Source: Clostridium_AD sp050717515 (GTDB lineage: Bacteria > Bacillota > Clostridia > Clostridiales > Clostridiaceae). Taken from it: a DNA stretch of 64,000 bases. Positions 25,659 through 33,659 of this stretch are shown piece after piece. Location of the stretch: the NCBI RefSeq assembly GCF_050717515.1, contig NZ_JBOITL010000025.1:62001-126000 (forward strand), read 5' to 3'. Positions within the stretch are counted from its first letter, which is position 1; every line of letters begins with the position of its first letter. The notes under the pieces are model-generated. The model searched no databases, had not been told where the DNA came from, and saw nothing but the letters and a program-made list of their open reading frames with translations. The translations under genes and the position numbers were made by a program.

Positions 25659-27804
25659 ATATGTATTTATTACAGCTTTTATTTTATGTGTATATATGTT
25701 GGGGCTTTCAGTACTTTCAGCAACAGACTTTGTAAAAAATAAAAGTTATTTAAGACCAGAACCTTATTTTAGTAGTTCGGAATTCAAGAATGAATTAGTT
25801 GGTTATTTTAATAATATACAAGCATTAAATGGTATATATAAAGATTATTCACATAAGTCAGTTGATGAAAAAGTTACAAAAGATGAGCTGATGTCATCTA
25901 AAACAGTGTATGATTCTAATTTTAAAAATAAGGAATATGAAATAAATGATAAGTATAAAAATGATATAGTAGCAGCGGAGCAACAAGGTAATAAAGCAAA
26001 GCTAAGTAGGCTAATAGATGCAAAAACTAAAGAGCTTGATGAATTTAAAAAGGAAAATTCAAAAACTTTAGAGACTTTGAAAAAGGAAGTTGCTGCATAT
26101 AAGACTAAAGACTATGAGAATATTAAAAGAGCTGTAGAGGGGAAAACTATAATAAAATATTACATAACAAAGGGTAAAAACAATGTTATAGATACCAACA
26201 TAGAAAATGTTTCAGATATAGATTTATATGTAAAAAACAATGCATTGTACAGTATAAAATTTCCTGAGAAATCTTTAGTGAATAATAATGAATTGGTTTC
26301 AATAAATCAGTCTTTAGGTACTAATGGAGAAGCATATTTTATTATTCCTAAGGATATAGATCAAAGCAGTTATATATATAATAATTATAATTATTATAAT
26401 TCCGTAAGACAAAGAATTGTTAAGGAGTCTATTATAGGATTTGTGGCATTTGTTATAGGGCTTATCATGCTAATATATATATTAAAGAAAAATAATGAAG
26501 AAATAGATTTTATTCAAAAATTAACGAAATGGTATAATAAGGTGCCTCTAGACTTGAGGATATTTATATTTATAGTTTACTCATTTATAATGAATTTATA
26601 TATAAATAAGGTAGCGTTTTTCTACAAACCATATAGTTTTGGACATCTTTATAAACTTACTATTGTAGTATTTTATATATTTTACTTTATATTTAATGTA
26701 AGGGTGGCAGTTAATTTAAAAACAAACAAGGAAGAATTTAGGTCTGAGGTAAAAAAATGCTTATTTCATAAAGTCAGCCCTATAGTTCAAAGCCCTAAGT
26801 TTAAAGTAAGACGTATTATTTTACGTGCGGTAGTATTTGCACTATGTGTATTTGCTGCATTTATTGCATTAATGAAGGAGTCCATGCTCATAATAATACC
26901 AATAGCATATATATTTTGTTACCTGATGTTTATGTTAATTCACAAATTTAATAAAACAAGAGATTTTAATAATATTATAAAGGGGACAGAAGAAATAGTT
27001 TCAGGAAATCTTAATTATACTATAAAAGAAAGAGGGAGAGGTGATCTTTTTAAACTAGCCCATAACATAAACAATATGAAGGCTTCTTTTAAAAAATCCC
27101 TTGAAAATGAGATAAAAAGTGAAAGGCTTAAGTCTGAACTTATAACTAATGTGTCTCATGATTTAAAAACTCCACTTACATCCATTATAAATTATGTTGA
27201 TTTGCTAAAAAAAGAAGGCTTATCTAAAGAAGAATCACAAGGGTATATAGATGTATTAGATAGAAAATCTCAGAGACTTAAAATACTTATTGATGACTTA
27301 TTTGAAGCATCTAAGATGGCTAGTGGCGAAGTGGAACTTAATATAGAAAAAGTAGATGTAACTGCACTACTTTCGCAAGCCTTAGCAGAACTCCATGAGA
27401 AAATTAACAATTCATCCTTAATATTTAAGTTAAAGATGCCTAAAGAAAAGGTATATGCTAATTTAGATGGGAAAAAGACTTGGAGAGTATTTGAAAATCT
27501 CATAAATAATATACTAAAATACGCGCTTCCGAAAACTAGAGTATATATTGAGTTAGTAGTGGATGATGAAAAAATAATTATAACTATGAAAAATATTTCC
27601 TCTTATGAAATGGATTTTGACAAAGAAGAAATATTTGAAAGATTTATTAGGGGAGATAAGTCCAGAAATACTGAAGGGTCAGGTCTAGGACTTTCCATTG
27701 CTAAGAGCATTTTAGAGCTTCAAGGAGGAAATCTTAGTATTGAAATTGATGGAGATCTATTTAAAGCCAAGGTAACTGTCCCATGCTTTCAACCAGAAGC
27801 TTAA
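25636..27804 (+). CDS. Membrane sensor histidine kinase
   Basis: 722 residues from TTG 25636, overlapping the regulator gene. An N-terminal membrane segment, a large Lys/Glu-rich extracytoplasmic domain (about 30-260) with coiled-coil character, then several membrane helices (about 262-440), a HAMP-like linker, the H-box NVSHDLKTPLTSI (His508), and an ATPase domain with NLINNILKYA and GSGLGLSIAKSI. The multi-helix middle is unusual for a simple VanS-like kinase and suggests sensing within or at the membrane, as with cell-envelope stress. The ligand is unknown. Confidence 0.92.
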   Translation: MDIKSKNKYVFITAFILCVYMLGLSVLSATDFVKNKSYLRPEPYFSSSEFKNELVGYFNNIQALNGIYKDYSHKSVDEKVTKDELMSSKTVYDSNFKNKEYEINDKYKNDIVAAEQQGNKAKLSRLIDAKTKELDEFKKENSKTLETLKKEVAAYKTKDYENIKRAVEGKTIIKYYITKGKNNVIDTNIENVSDIDLYVKNNALYSIKFPEKSLVNNNELVSINQSLGTNGEAYFIIPKDIDQSSYIYNNYNYYNSVRQRIVKESIIGFVAFVIGLIMLIYILKKNNEEIDFIQKLTKWYNKVPLDLRIFIFIVYSFIMNLYINKVAFFYKPYSFGHLYKLTIVVFYIFYFIFNVRVAVNLKTNKEEFRSEVKKCLFHKVSPIVQSPKFKVRRIILRAVVFALCVFAAFIALMKESMLIIIPIAYIFCYLMFMLIHKFNKTRDFNNIIKGTEEIVSGNLNYTIKERGRGDLFKLAHNINNMKASFKKSLENEIKSERLKSELITNVSHDLKTPLTSIINYVDLLKKEGLSKEESQGYIDVLDRKSQRLKILIDDLFEASKMASGEVELNIEKVDVTALLSQALAELHEKINNSSLIFKLKMPKEKVYANLDGKKTWRVFENLINNILKYALPKTRVYIELVVDDEKIIITMKNISSYEMDFDKEEIFERFIRGDKSRNTEGSGLGLSIAKSILELQGGNLSIEIDGDLFKAKVTVPCFQPEA

Positions 27805-27821
27805 TTATTGTTCCAAAAAAT

Positions 27822-27860
27822 AAAAACAGAGCTTGTCAGTTTACTGACAAGCTCTGTTTT
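27822..27860. terminator. Bidirectional terminator
   Basis: AAAACAGAGCTTGTCAGT and ACTGACAAGCTCTGTTTT form a perfect 18-bp stem between the kinase gene and the convergent ABC permease gene. Confidence 0.95.
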
Positions 27861-27874
27861 AAGCAATATAAATA

Positions 27875-28828
27875 TTAGGCTACTATATCTCTTTTAGTAA
27901 ATCCTATATAGGAAATAGCATTAAAGATTACAAAATAAACTATAAGTATAATAATTGAAAAGGTCATTGTCATTCCTTCAACTAAAGGCTGTCCAGTAAT
28001 ATATTGATTCAAATTAGTATTTGCAAACAATATATATTTTGCCCAATTAAATTTCATACTGAGTAGTTGTGTTATTCCTGGTGCTACAGTTAAAAGAAAA
28101 ACACCAATTCCTATAGCCATTGAACTATTACGGAAAACTGAAGAAATCATAAATGCTAAAGTAACCATCATAACTAAGTTTATACACTGAAGTCCGTAAA
28201 CCTGTATCATATGTGATATCATATTAACTTCAGTAACTATTCCATTAGTATTTGTAAGGAATGTTGTACCTGCACCTTTAAAGCTAAATAATATTCCTCC
28301 AACAAGGGATGACACTAATAAAAGTACCAAAAGCATTAAAAGAGTATATCCTAAAACAGAAATATATTTTGAAATTAGAATTTTAAAGCGTTTGGAAGGT
28401 CTAATTAGTAATAGTTTAATTGTGCCTCCTGAAAACTCATTGGCTACTATTCCACCACCCATTACAATGGCGAAAAGTGCTATTAAAGTTATTAAACCAC
28501 TTGTTGAATCTACAAATCCCCATAAGGAGTTTTCTTGCACTGGTTGTATGTCGTTTTTAAGACGATATTCATTAGTTTGTAAATTCTTTTTATATACATC
28601 TTTGTCATCTTTAGGTATTTCTGGATTAGCTAGATCTTTCTTAATATTTTGATTTTGAATTGATATATCTGCTTTCCAATCACTTTTAGGCGCCTGGGTG
28701 CCTGTAAATCTAGTTACCAGCCCAAGTGTTACTATAATAGCAACTAATAGTCCCATCATTATCCACGTACTAATGCTATGAGAAAGCTTCATATTTTCAT
28801 TACGAACTAAATTAATCATCTTACGCAA
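27875..28828 (-). CDS. ABC-2 type permease, cassette A
   Basis: 317 residues with about six membrane helices and a large loop after helix 1 (about 40-110). TTG 28828 is chosen because GGGGG lies eight bases upstream and the duplicate gene at 39544 can only use that same TTG; an ATG two codons earlier exists only in this copy and sits too close. It overlaps the end of its ATPase gene by eight bases. Paired with the bacitracin-transporter-like ATPase it would export or detoxify a peptide or lipid. It is about 80% identical to cassette B. Confidence 0.9.
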   Translation of the reverse strand: MRKMINLVRNENMKLSHSISTWIMMGLLVAIIVTLGLVTRFTGTQAPKSDWKADISIQNQNIKKDLANPEIPKDDKDVYKKNLQTNEYRLKNDIQPVQENSLWGFVDSTSGLITLIALFAIVMGGGIVANEFSGGTIKLLLIRPSKRFKILISKYISVLGYTLLMLLVLLLVSSLVGGILFSFKGAGTTFLTNTNGIVTEVNMISHMIQVYGLQCINLVMMVTLAFMISSVFRNSSMAIGIGVFLLTVAPGITQLLSMKFNWAKYILFANTNLNQYITGQPLVEGMTMTFSIIILIVYFVIFNAISYIGFTKRDIVA

Positions 28829-29747
28829 TTTCATTACCCCCTGTCATTTCTAAGAATTTTGATTCTAAACTTTGTTGTACTTTGCGGACACCGTAAATTT
28901 TAATTCCCTGGCCCACAAGTTTTTCAACGAGTTCAGGAACTTTTTCTATGGTTTCACTAATTTCAATTTCCTTATCTTTAATTTCTGGTTTATATTTGCT
29001 ACTAAGACTTTCTAAATATGATTTTGCTTTTGTAATTGGAGTAACAGTTAGCGCTATAACTGAATCTGACTCCTCTTCAAGCATTTCTTTCATATCCTGG
29101 ATTCTAACCAATTTCCCGTTTTGTATTATTCCTACTCTATCGCACATAAGTTCCATTTCTGAAAGTAAGTGACTTGACACAATTACTGCAACATTTTCTT
29201 CTCTTGCAAGGGTTCTTAAATGACTACGTAGTTCATGAATACCAGCTGGATCCAGTCCATTAGTAGGTTCATCTAGTACCAATAATTTTGGAGAATTAAG
29301 TAGTGCTTGCGCAATCCCTAGTCTTTGGCGCATCCCTAGTGAATATGTTTTTATTTTGTTATTTATTGTTTTTTCAAGGCCAACAAGTTTTATAACCTCA
29401 TCAATACGTTCCCGCTTTAAATCTGGGTACATCCTCCAAAAATGTATAAGATTTTGATATCCTGTTAAATATTTATACAAATCTGGATTTTCAATGATCC
29501 CACCTACTTTAGCAATGGCCTTTTCAAAATCTTTCTCAATATTTAATCCGTCAATATACATTTCACCTTTAGTAATAGACATAAGTCCTAAAAGCATTTT
29601 AATAGTAGTAGTTTTACCAGCACCATTGGGTCCGAGGAATCCAAACACCTCACCGGAACGTACGTCAAAAGTAAGATCGTCTATTATTACCTTTTTACCG
29701 ATTTTCTTTGTAACATTCTTGATTTGTACTATAGTTTTCATTTTCAT
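28821..29747 (-). CDS. ABC transporter ATPase (BcrA-like), cassette A
   Basis: 308 residues from ATG 29747, six bases after GGAGG. Walker A GPNGAGKTTT, signature YSLGMRQRLG, Walker B LLVLDEPTNGLDPAG and the switch His in IVSSHLLSEM are intact. The C-terminal 80 residues are the variable domain of the BcrA/lantibiotic-immunity subfamily. It powers the overlapping permease at the inner face of the membrane. The first 60 residues are identical to cassette B, much more so than the permease, suggesting gene conversion. Confidence 0.93.
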   Translation of the reverse strand: MKMKTIVQIKNVTKKIGKKVIIDDLTFDVRSGEVFGFLGPNGAGKTTTIKMLLGLMSITKGEMYIDGLNIEKDFEKAIAKVGGIIENPDLYKYLTGYQNLIHFWRMYPDLKRERIDEVIKLVGLEKTINNKIKTYSLGMRQRLGIAQALLNSPKLLVLDEPTNGLDPAGIHELRSHLRTLAREENVAVIVSSHLLSEMELMCDRVGIIQNGKLVRIQDMKEMLEEESDSVIALTVTPITKAKSYLESLSSKYKPEIKDKEIEISETIEKVPELVEKLVGQGIKIYGVRKVQQSLESKFLEMTGGNEIA

Positions 29748-29821
29748 GTTCAACCTCCAGATATGATTTTAATTTTCAGTTTTTTATACTATAATTTAAG
29801 ATATTTTAAAACTATTAAAGC

Positions 29822-30580
29822 TTATGATAAATCTAATTTTTTATCTATTAGATAGGTAGTGGTTATGAAAAATCCAGCAAAAGTAATAATTTCAAATATG
29901 ACGTTAGCAATATTAATATTTAATGCTACGCCTGAAAGGGAAAAACTAGAATTGGGTGTTTTAAAACTATTAGCTAGTGTAAAACCACCAAAGTTAAGTG
30001 TTTGAGGAAATGCGGTTGTAATTTTAGTAGACAGCCAGCTTATTGCTATTGATAGTATTATAAAAATTATAAAAGAACCTATTTTGCCTAATTTTTTACC
30101 TTTTAAGGCTACTTTTCCAATAACCATGCAGAAGTATATAAAGGTTAAGGAAGAAACAAGGCCCCATATATATACAATTATAGAGAAGAATACTTGACTG
30201 AGCTTGAAATCTTTAAATAAATCTAAAAATGTTTTGTCTGGTACAGTAAAATTAAACATTAAAATGGATACGAAAAGAACAATAGATATTTGAATTAAAG
30301 CAGTTATCAGCCTTGAAGTTATTATTGACATACCAGATTGCGGAAGTGTAAATAATAGGTAACCTTCATCTCCATGCAAATATTTGCTCATAATTTTTAA
30401 TGAAGATATAAATATTACTACTATGGCACCAATAATTAAGCAGGTAGATAATCCGGGTACTGCAACGCCCCAGGTATCTTTCTTTGTCATAAGAAACAGG
30501 TTAGCAATTATAACAGATATACAAATGCCGAGTATGGTTAAAAAAGTTGATCTTAATTCATATTTTATAAGCTTAAACAT
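29822..30580 (-). CDS. ABC-type permease of the YtrA-regulated operon
   Basis: 252 residues with six hydrophobic helices and no signal peptide; begins MFKLIKYELRST, typical of ABC-2 membrane subunits. Its ATG shares one base with the stop codon of the ATPase gene, so translation is coupled. DGD-free loop GDEGYLLFTLPQS between helices 2 and 3 is a feature of clostridial members. The substrate is unknown; YtrA-type transporters respond to wall-active antibiotics in Bacillus. Confidence 0.85.
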   Translation of the reverse strand: MFKLIKYELRSTFLTILGICISVIIANLFLMTKKDTWGVAVPGLSTCLIIGAIVVIFISSLKIMSKYLHGDEGYLLFTLPQSGMSIITSRLITALIQISIVLFVSILMFNFTVPDKTFLDLFKDFKLSQVFFSIIVYIWGLVSSLTFIYFCMVIGKVALKGKKLGKIGSFIIFIILSIAISWLSTKITTAFPQTLNFGGFTLANSFKTPNSSFSLSGVALNINIANVIFEIITFAGFFITTTYLIDKKLDLS

Positions 30581-31275
30581 TACTTAAATACCTCCCTGTA
30601 TAATTCATCAATTGACTTTCCCTTACTCATTCGTAATTCTTCTGCATTACCTTGAAGTACTATCTCTCCATGGTCTATGAAGACTACATCATCGAAAATT
30701 CGCTCTATATCATTTACAAGATGTGTTGTAATTAGCATGGAACTATTTTCAGTAAAATTATTGACTATAGCATTTAATATTTGTTCTCTAGTAGTGGGAT
30801 CTACACCACCAAGTGGCTCATCAAGTATATAAAGCTTTGCGGATCTTGAAAGTACCAAGGTAAGCTTTAACTTTTCCTTCATTCCCTTTGATAGGCTTTT
30901 TACAGTGCTGTTTTCATCAAGTTTCATAAATTTGAGCATTTCTATTGCTTTTTTTTCATCAAAATCAGAATAAAAGTCCTTGAAATACTTCATAGCATCC
31001 TTTATTTTCATCCACTTTAGAAGATACTCATTATCAGGCAAATAGGAAACTATAGACTTTGTATAAACACCAGGTCTTTGACCATCTATGAGTATTTCTC
31101 CACTAGAGGAATGCAGAATGCCAGCTGCTATTTTTAAGAAGGTAGTTTTACCGCTACCATTGGGACCAAGAAGTCCTACAATTTTACCAGGCATTATTTC
31201 CAGATCTACTCCACGTAAAGCTTTTTTGTTTAAGTAGGACTTACAAATTCCTTCAGATTTTAATATATTAGTCAT
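30580..31275 (-). CDS. ABC transporter ATPase of the YtrA-regulated operon
   Basis: 231 residues, Walker A GPNGSGKTTF, signature SLSKGMKEKL, Walker B LYILDEPLGGVDP and switch His TTHLVNDI. It is shorter than cassette A/B ATPases because it lacks the extra C-terminal domain. Its ATG lies eight bases inside the GntR gene, and its stop overlaps the permease start, giving a tightly coupled three-gene operon gntR-ATPase-permease. Confidence 0.93.
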   Translation of the reverse strand: MTNILKSEGICKSYLNKKALRGVDLEIMPGKIVGLLGPNGSGKTTFLKIAAGILHSSSGEILIDGQRPGVYTKSIVSYLPDNEYLLKWMKIKDAMKYFKDFYSDFDEKKAIEMLKFMKLDENSTVKSLSKGMKEKLKLTLVLSRSAKLYILDEPLGGVDPTTREQILNAIVNNFTENSSMLITTHLVNDIERIFDDVVFIDHGEIVLQGNAEELRMSKGKSIDELYREVFK

Positions 31276-31645
31276 TCTGTTTTACCTCCGTAGTTTCATT
31301 TGAAACAGATTCAATTATTTCACTCGTAGTAAAGCCTAAGCTTTTCATTCTAAGTATAAAAGAATCGATAACTTCCTTTGCCATTTCTTTCTTTAAATCA
31401 TCTACCATATTTTTACCCTCCCCCACGAATGTTCCGGTACCTCTTTGTGTAAAAACTATTCCAAGTCTTTCAAGTTCTTGATAGGACCTTTGAAGTGTAT
31501 TCGGATTTACTCTCAAATTGCCTGCCATTTCTCTTACAGAAGGTAATTTGTCATTTGATTTTAGTTTTCCTGTAACGATGTCCATTTTTATAAGGTCCAT
31601 AATTTGTAGATATATAGGCGTTTTGTCATTAAATTCTGTATTCAT
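31268..31645 (-). CDS. GntR-family repressor, YtrA subfamily
   Basis: 125 residues from ATG 31645, with AAAGGAG nine bases before; a longer frame upstream is not supported. The winged helix (about 10-75) includes YLQIMDLIKMDIVTGKLKSN, LPSVREMAGNLRVNPNTLQR and the wing FTQRGTGTFVG. The short C-terminal effector/dimer domain of about 50 residues is the mark of the YtrA subgroup. A perfect inverted repeat straddles its promoter, consistent with autorepression. The inducer is unknown; cell-wall antibiotics are usual for the subgroup. Confidence 0.92.
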   Translation of the reverse strand: MNTEFNDKTPIYLQIMDLIKMDIVTGKLKSNDKLPSVREMAGNLRVNPNTLQRSYQELERLGIVFTQRGTGTFVGEGKNMVDDLKKEMAKEVIDSFILRMKSLGFTTSEIIESVSNETTEVKQND

Positions 31646-31674
31646 TGTTCCATCTCCTTTCAGAAAGTGCATCT

Positions 31675-31724
31675 ATGTTCTAGTGACATATGTTAATAGT
31701 ACACTAGAACATTAGCAGTGTCAA
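31675..31724 (-). promoter_or_regulatory. Promoter and operator of the gntR-ABC operon
   Basis: On the minus strand TTGACA (31719-31724) and TACTAT (31696-31701) are 17 bases apart. The perfect 11-bp inverted repeat ATGTTCTAGTG/CACTAGAACAT (31675-31685 and 31702-31712, 16-base spacer) places one arm in the spacer and one at the start site, an ideal repressor arrangement. Confidence 0.85.
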
Positions 31725-31780
31725 TATGGAAATTAAAATAATTTTATTATATGATTATTAGGTAGCAGAAAATTAGAGTG

Positions 31781-32992
31781 TTATTCAGTGGCTAAAGCTC
31801 TGTGAAATTCATCTGTTATAGATTTAAGCTTATCCTCATAAGCTAACAGTGAAAGCCCTGTAAGTGCTATGGCTTTAGCACCGATAATTAAGGCCTCATC
31901 TCCCTGTTTTGATATTGCTGCATCACAAAATTCACTAGTATGACCTACTAAAGTGTCAGGTCCAATTTTAATAGTTGGCTGAATTGTTGGAACAACATGG
32001 CTTATATTTCCTACGTCTGAGGAACCTATACCAGATGCTTTTTTTCTATCTGTATCAAATCCTAAAAAATTTAAATTTTCTACAAAGATATTATCAAAAA
32101 CACTATTTTTAAGCATATTATCTACCCTATTTTGAAAAGTTATAATATTGACTGCGCAGCCAGTAGCAAGAGCAGCTCCCTTAGCTATATTTTTAACCTT
32201 AGTTGTTACTTCATCGCAACTTTTACGAGTGGCAGCTCTAATGAAAAATCTTGCTTTGGCATATTCAGGAACAATATTTGGAGCATCTCCTCCATGAGTT
32301 ATTATGCCATGTATACGTGCATCCTTTGATAAATGCTGTCTTAAGGCATTTATACCATTAAATAATTGTATAACACCATCTAGCGCATTTATACCTTTTT
32401 CAGGGCAAGCAGCTGCATGAGCGGGTCTGCCTATAAATTCAAAGTCTAATGGATCTACACATAGGGAATCACCTGTAATGCCAGTTCTGCTTGAAGGATG
32501 AGCAATTATACAAGCATCTATGCCTTTAAGTAAACCATACTTTACAAAGCTTGCCTTTGCACTTCCATTTTCGCCTCCTTCTTCTGCAGGAGTACCTAAA
32601 ACTATTATTTCTCCTCCTACCTCATCTATTACTTTTGATAGAGCAATAGCAGCAGCAACGCTAGTGGTACCAATAATATTATGACCACAAGCATGCCCAA
32701 GGTTTGGAAGAGCATCATATTCTGCTAAAAAACCAATAGTTGCACCTTTTTTTTCTTTGGAGCACTTTTTTGCTATAAATGAAGTTTTATGACCAGCTAC
32801 TCCTTTTTCTATATTAAATCCCTGTTTTTCTAGTGTTTCAGTAAGAATATTTGAAGCAAAAAACTCCTGGTTTCCTAGTTCTGGTCTTTTATGGATGCTG
32901 TGACTTATTTGTATGTAATTTTTTTTGTTGGCTTCAATGTTTGATAAAATTGTGTTTTTAAATTCGTTGATTTTTTCTGATGTAAATTTCAT
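31781..32992 (-). CDS. M20-family amidohydrolase under SAM-riboswitch control
   Basis: 403 residues from ATG 32992 behind GGAGGAACAAGT. Zinc-binding and catalytic motifs of M20D amidohydrolases are present: HKRPELGNQEFFAS, ACGHNIIG, GTPAEEGGENG and the late His in VGHTSEF; a dimerisation lid lies between (about 180-300). Relatives remove acyl or aminobenzoyl groups from amino acids in the cytosol. A SAM-I riboswitch and terminator precede the gene, so it is predicted to be made when SAM is low; a role in freeing methionine or a sulfur amino acid from an N-acyl or peptide form follows by inference. The exact substrate is unknown. Confidence 0.85.
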   Translation of the reverse strand: MKFTSEKINEFKNTILSNIEANKKNYIQISHSIHKRPELGNQEFFASNILTETLEKQGFNIEKGVAGHKTSFIAKKCSKEKKGATIGFLAEYDALPNLGHACGHNIIGTTSVAAAIALSKVIDEVGGEIIVLGTPAEEGGENGSAKASFVKYGLLKGIDACIIAHPSSRTGITGDSLCVDPLDFEFIGRPAHAAACPEKGINALDGVIQLFNGINALRQHLSKDARIHGIITHGGDAPNIVPEYAKARFFIRAATRKSCDEVTTKVKNIAKGAALATGCAVNIITFQNRVDNMLKNSVFDNIFVENLNFLGFDTDRKKASGIGSSDVGNISHVVPTIQPTIKIGPDTLVGHTSEFCDAAISKQGDEALIIGAKAIALTGLSLLAYEDKLKSITDEFHRALATE

Positions 32993-33095
32993 ACTTGTTC
33001 CTCCAGTTTTTTTACGATTTGACGGGTGTACCGAAAATTAGAATTTTGAATTATAAGATAACTGTGCGTGCATGAAGTAAATAATTCATTTTAAA

Positions 33096-33128
33096 CAAAA
33101 AAGCCTCTTCTATGAAAAGAAGAGGGTT
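33096..33128 (-). terminator. Riboswitch-controlled terminator of the M20 gene
   Basis: On the minus strand CCTCTTCTT-TTCAT-AGAAGAGG is followed by CTTTTTTG, downstream of the SAM-I aptamer and about 100 bases before the M20 start codon. Confidence 0.85.
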
Positions 33129-33150
33129 AATTTATAGTTAAAATATAGCC

Positions 33151-33254
33151 ATCTTATCTTTCAAGAATCATTTTGCTGGAATTGGCACAGTATTCTAAAA
33201 GAACCCGCTGCCGAGGTTTCAAAGGGCCAGTCCCTCCACCTCTCTTGATAAGAA
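33151..33254 (-). promoter_or_regulatory. SAM-I (S-box) riboswitch, minus strand
   Basis: On the minus strand the aptamer opens with CTTATCAAGAGAGGTGGAGG and GACTGGCCCTTTGAAACC, continues with GGCAGCGGGTTC and GTGCCAATTCC, and closes with GAAAGATAAG, which pairs with the opening CTTATC. The kink-turn, pseudoknot loop and P1 are all recognisable. Confidence 0.95.
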
Positions 33255-33412
33255 TTTTGTTATTAAGTTGTTTAAAAGTTATAATAAGGCTTTTATTTAA
33301 TATTGTCAACAGTGGAAAATATTTTAGTTTCATTGTTGACATTTTTAAAAGTAGTAAGTATAATGAATCTCAAGCAATCAAAAATTGCAAAAATAAAAAT
33401 TTAATAATTATT

Positions 33413-33520
33413 CTTATCGAGAGAAACTGAGGGATTGGCCCGATGAAGTTTCAGCAACCACATGTTATTATTTGCATGTAAGGTGCTAAGTCCATCAGAA
33501 CATTGCTTCTGAAAGATGAG
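33413..33520 (+). promoter_or_regulatory. SAM-I (S-box) riboswitch of metNIQ
   Basis: CTTATCGAGAGAAACTGAGG, GATTGGCCCGATGAAGTTTC, GCAACCACATG, AAGGTGCTAAGTCC and GAAAGATGAG occur in the order of the S-box aptamer; GATGAG pairs with CTTATC to close P1. It lies divergently from the SAM riboswitch at 33151-33254. Confidence 0.96.
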
Positions 33521-33540
33521 TGAAGGTACTATTAAAAGTC

Positions 33541-33561
33541 AACCCTTCTATGGGTTTTTTT
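33541..33561 (+). terminator. First terminator of the met leader
   Basis: AACCC-TTCTAT-GGGTT followed by seven T. Its 5' arm CCCTTC can alternatively pair with GAAGG just after the aptamer (33523-33527), giving the expected antiterminator. Confidence 0.85.
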
Positions 33562-33568
33562 ATGTATT

Positions 33569-33604
33569 TATCCTCTTCTTTTTGAAAAGAAGGGGATTTT
33601 TTTA
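33569..33604 (+). terminator. Second terminator-like hairpin of the met leader
   Basis: ATCCTCTTCTTTT-TG-AAAAGAAGGGGAT followed by seven T, eight bases after the first terminator. Confidence 0.75.
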
Positions 33605-33659
33605 TTGAGATTTTTAGTGGGGTTTCAGATGATAAGGTGATGATTTAAGGAGGGGAAAT

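Larger units (their letters stand above)
27875..29747 (-). repeat. Duplicated ABC cassette, copy A
   Basis: This stretch and 38625-40494 are inverted copies of one ATPase-permease pair, starting points facing each other about 8.9 kb apart. Both copies are intact. Confidence 0.9.

Noticed and set aside
33177..33196. TTGGCACAGTATTC as a sigma-54 promoter
   Set aside because: It lacks the TTGC element at -12 and lies inside the SAM aptamer on the other strand.
33154..33342. Open frames across the minus-strand SAM riboswitch
   Set aside because: The sequence is fully explained by the S-box aptamer; the frames lack initiation signals and family similarity.
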